From positions 98,705 to 162,704 of the forward strand of contig NZ_FZLO01000006.1 of assembly GCF_900197595.1 (NCBI RefSeq): a stretch of DNA of 64,000 nt. The letters run 5' to 3'. This document shows positions 62,614 through 64,000 of the stretch, piece by piece. The stretch's first letter is position 1, and each line of letters starts with the position of its first letter. A model generated the notes under the pieces. The model saw only the letters and a list, made by a program, of their open reading frames with translations, made no database searches and had not been told where the DNA came from. The DNA comes from Scatolibacter rhodanostii. Its GTDB lineage: Bacteria > Bacillota > Clostridia > Oscillospirales > Acutalibacteraceae. The position numbers and the translations under genes are program-made.

Positions 62614-63534
62614 TTAAAACAACGCATATTCCGGTTCAATCTTTTTCACAATCTGATTTACTGTTAAAATAATCAGAAAGCACAAAACCGATTGATATAA
62701 AGTAGCAGCTGCTGTCATACCAAAATTTGAATTTTGCAGGAGAGAACGAAACACATAAGTATCAATTACATCCGTTGCCTCAAAGAGTTGACCATTATTC
62801 CCAATAATCTGATAAAACATTTCAAAATCGCCTCTCAATATTCTTCCTACTTGCAAAAGAATCATGGTAATAATAGTAGGTCGAATTGCCGGCAAAGTAA
62901 TATGCAAAATTCTTTGAAATATATTAGCCCCATCAATATCAGCCGCTTCATAACATTCCACATCCATACCGGTAATAGAGGCAATGTAGATAATCGAGTT
63001 ATATCCAACCCATTTCCACGCATTAAATATAGCGATAATGGCCGGCCAGATACCTGGCATAGAATAAACATTTATCTTATCCATGTTCATTTTAGTAAGT
63101 AAATTATTAAAAACTCCGGTTTCATAATTGAAAATATTAAAGACGAAAGTTCCGACTATGACCCATGAAATAAAATAAGGCAAAAAAATAACAGACTGTG
63201 TAGTCCTTTTAAATACTTTTCCTTTCATCTCAGAAATTAAGATTGCTACGAAAACTGCCAAGAGTTGCGAAGTAAGTAAATTAAGTAAATTGTAAAGGAT
63301 TGTATTTTTAGTAATCGTCCATCCAGTTCCAGAGGAAAAAAGATAACGAAAATTCTCTAACCCGTTCCATGTACTCCCAAACACTCCTAAATCAAATCGA
63401 TAACTTTTAAATGCCAACACCAAACCTGACATTGGTAAATAATTTAGTACAATCACTAAAACCGTAAAAGGAATTAGCATAACAAATAAAGCTCTATTCT
63501 TCTTTAACTCATGCCAAAATTCATTTTTTCCCAT
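62614..63534 (-). CDS. Carbohydrate ABC transporter permease (LplB/YteP type)
   Basis: Six-helix MalF-like permease (306 aa), first gene of the cluster. It has LVIVLNYLPMSGLVLAFKSY at the first helix and the EAA loop around ECYEAADIDGANIFQRILHI. Typical LplB features are the FGSTWNGLENFRYLFSS segment and the ending KIEPEYALF. The start at 63534 follows GGGGTGAG. A promoter about 75 bp upstream reads the permease pair, binding protein and probably the genes below. Confidence 0.94.
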   Translation of the reverse strand: MGKNEFWHELKKNRALFVMLIPFTVLVIVLNYLPMSGLVLAFKSYRFDLGVFGSTWNGLENFRYLFSSGTGWTITKNTILYNLLNLLTSQLLAVFVAILISEMKGKVFKRTTQSVIFLPYFISWVIVGTFVFNIFNYETGVFNNLLTKMNMDKINVYSMPGIWPAIIAIFNAWKWVGYNSIIYIASITGMDVECYEAADIDGANIFQRILHITLPAIRPTIITMILLQVGRILRGDFEMFYQIIGNNGQLFEATDVIDTYVFRSLLQNSNFGMTAAATLYQSVLCFLIILTVNQIVKKIEPEYALF

Positions 63535-63608
63535 TTACTCACCCCATTGTTATTTTGCATAATACTGTGTAATTTTTCTTGTGTTTTATAGTAATAATTG
63601 TAATATGA

Positions 63609-63638
63609 ATTGTATTAAATTTAAATAGGACAAATCAA
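63609..63638 (-). promoter_or_regulatory. Candidate promoter of the sugar importer operon
   Basis: TTGATT (63638-63633) and TACAAT (63614-63609) are 18 bp apart on the minus strand. The rest of the 408-bp gap to the 23S gene holds two hairpins and no gene. Confidence 0.6.
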
Positions 63639-63696
63639 TGATTTTAAGTAAAAATCTATGATGTTTTATAGTTTTATTAAATTTTTTACTGCAAAT

Positions 63697-63741
63697 AAAA
63701 AAGCTTCTTGTCCCATTCATTATGGCACAAGAAGCTTTTTG
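63697..63741 (-). terminator. Second terminator after the rRNA operon
   Basis: AAAAAAGCTTCTTGT and ACAAGAAGCTTTTTG pair around a 15-nt loop, followed by a T run on the minus strand. Confidence 0.85.
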
Positions 63742-63837
63742 TAATAAAATATCTATTCCGCAAATTCAAATTTTTTGATGTTTGAAGAACTTTCTAATTG
63801 TAACTAACATTTATATCTTAATCGATAATACAAAAAA

Positions 63838-63860
63838 CCACATGAGTAAAACTCATGTGG
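63838..63860 (-). terminator. Terminator of the rRNA operon
   Basis: On the minus strand CCACATGAGT-TTT-ACTCATGTGG is followed by TTTTTTG, about 83 nt past the 23S 3' end. Between lies a CAGTTTTCAGGGTG segment, the complement of the GAAAACTGAATAA-type processing sequence. There is no 5S or tRNA gene before this terminator. Confidence 0.93.
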
Positions 63861-63942
63861 TAATAATCAGTGTATATACACCCTGAAAACTGAATAAAGG
63901 AGCAAAGAAAAGAAAGGGAAAAGAAATCCAATAAAGGGATTA

Positions 63943-64000
63943 TGGTCAAGCCCTCGACCTATTAGTACTGCCAAGCTAAACACATTGCTGTGCTTACACA
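63943..64000 (-). rRNA. rrl: 23S ribosomal RNA, 3' end (partial)
   Basis: On the minus strand the window edge reads into TACTAATAGGTCGAGGGCTT followed by GACCA, the conserved 3' terminus of 23S rRNA. Only 58 nt are inside the window; the rest lies to the right. The end position is an estimate. Confidence 0.93.

Noticed and set aside
63697..63945. A 5S rRNA or tRNA gene hidden after the 23S end
   Set aside because: No 5S core sequence or tRNA fold is present; only two terminator hairpins and an rRNA processing sequence were seen.

Overview
The window looks like chromosome from an anaerobic, spore-forming-lineage member of the Clostridia (Bacillota). Grounds seen here: oxygen-sensitive class III ribonucleotide reductase (nrdD/nrdG), spoVT, a SCIFF peptide with its radical SAM maturase, MurT-GatD, a hisS-aspS T-box leader, Firmicutes-type promoters (TTGACA-17-TATAAT) and strong AGGAGG ribosome binding sites. 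No phage, transposon or CRISPR array is visible. The species cannot be named from the sequence alone.

Layout. 1-3.4 kb: class III RNR locus, read leftwards, with the glycyl-radical tail encoded by a separate 53-aa gene and a near-perfect NrdR box at the promoter. 3.4-13.4 kb: aspS, hisS (T-box leader), mgsA, minD, then the cell-shape genes PBP2, mreD, mreC and mreB. 13.5-25.2 kb: dut, then U32 peptidase, zapA, ribF, truB, nrnA, rbfA, infB, ylxQ, ylxR, nusA and rimP, read leftwards as a translation/transcription-factor superoperon from a strong promoter before rimP. This run is interrupted between infB and rbfA by a GC-rich tandem palindromic repeat array. spoVT and a tRNA-Arg gene follow.

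26-36 kb: nagZ-like glycosidase, a YehR-type lipoprotein, the SCIFF pair (scfB/scfA), a 54-aa membrane peptide, an Orn/Lys/Arg decarboxylase-family enzyme, the sdpR-sdpI pair with a 40-bp perfect operator palindrome, recX-recA and a purine nucleoside phosphorylase. 36-49 kb is a mosaic of small transcription units: an orphan siderophore-binding lipoprotein, a MetE-like protein, a divergent ROK regulator and fructokinase, a GntR-ABC exporter unit, a sugar isomerase-like protein, murT-gatD and an NCS2 purine permease. 49-53 kb: methyltransferase, rpsI-rplM, a TtcA-like enzyme, two tandem stand-alone 5S rRNA units and a membrane protein. 53-63.5 kb: one carbohydrate-utilisation cluster read leftwards (two Lpl-type permeases, binding protein, YesN/YesM two-component system, GH30, GH42). 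The window closes in the 3' end of a 23S rRNA gene whose operon terminates without a 5S gene.

Most unusual points: (1) the SCIFF peptide carries Ser at both positions (32 and 37) that form the thioether bridge in studied homologues, while its maturase looks intact; (2) the GatD partner of MurT has lost both its catalytic Cys (Thr88) and His (Gln186); (3) the RNR glycyl-radical domain is a separate peptide; (4) the 5S rRNA genes are unlinked from 23S; (5) the repeat array lies inside the infB-rbfA operon.
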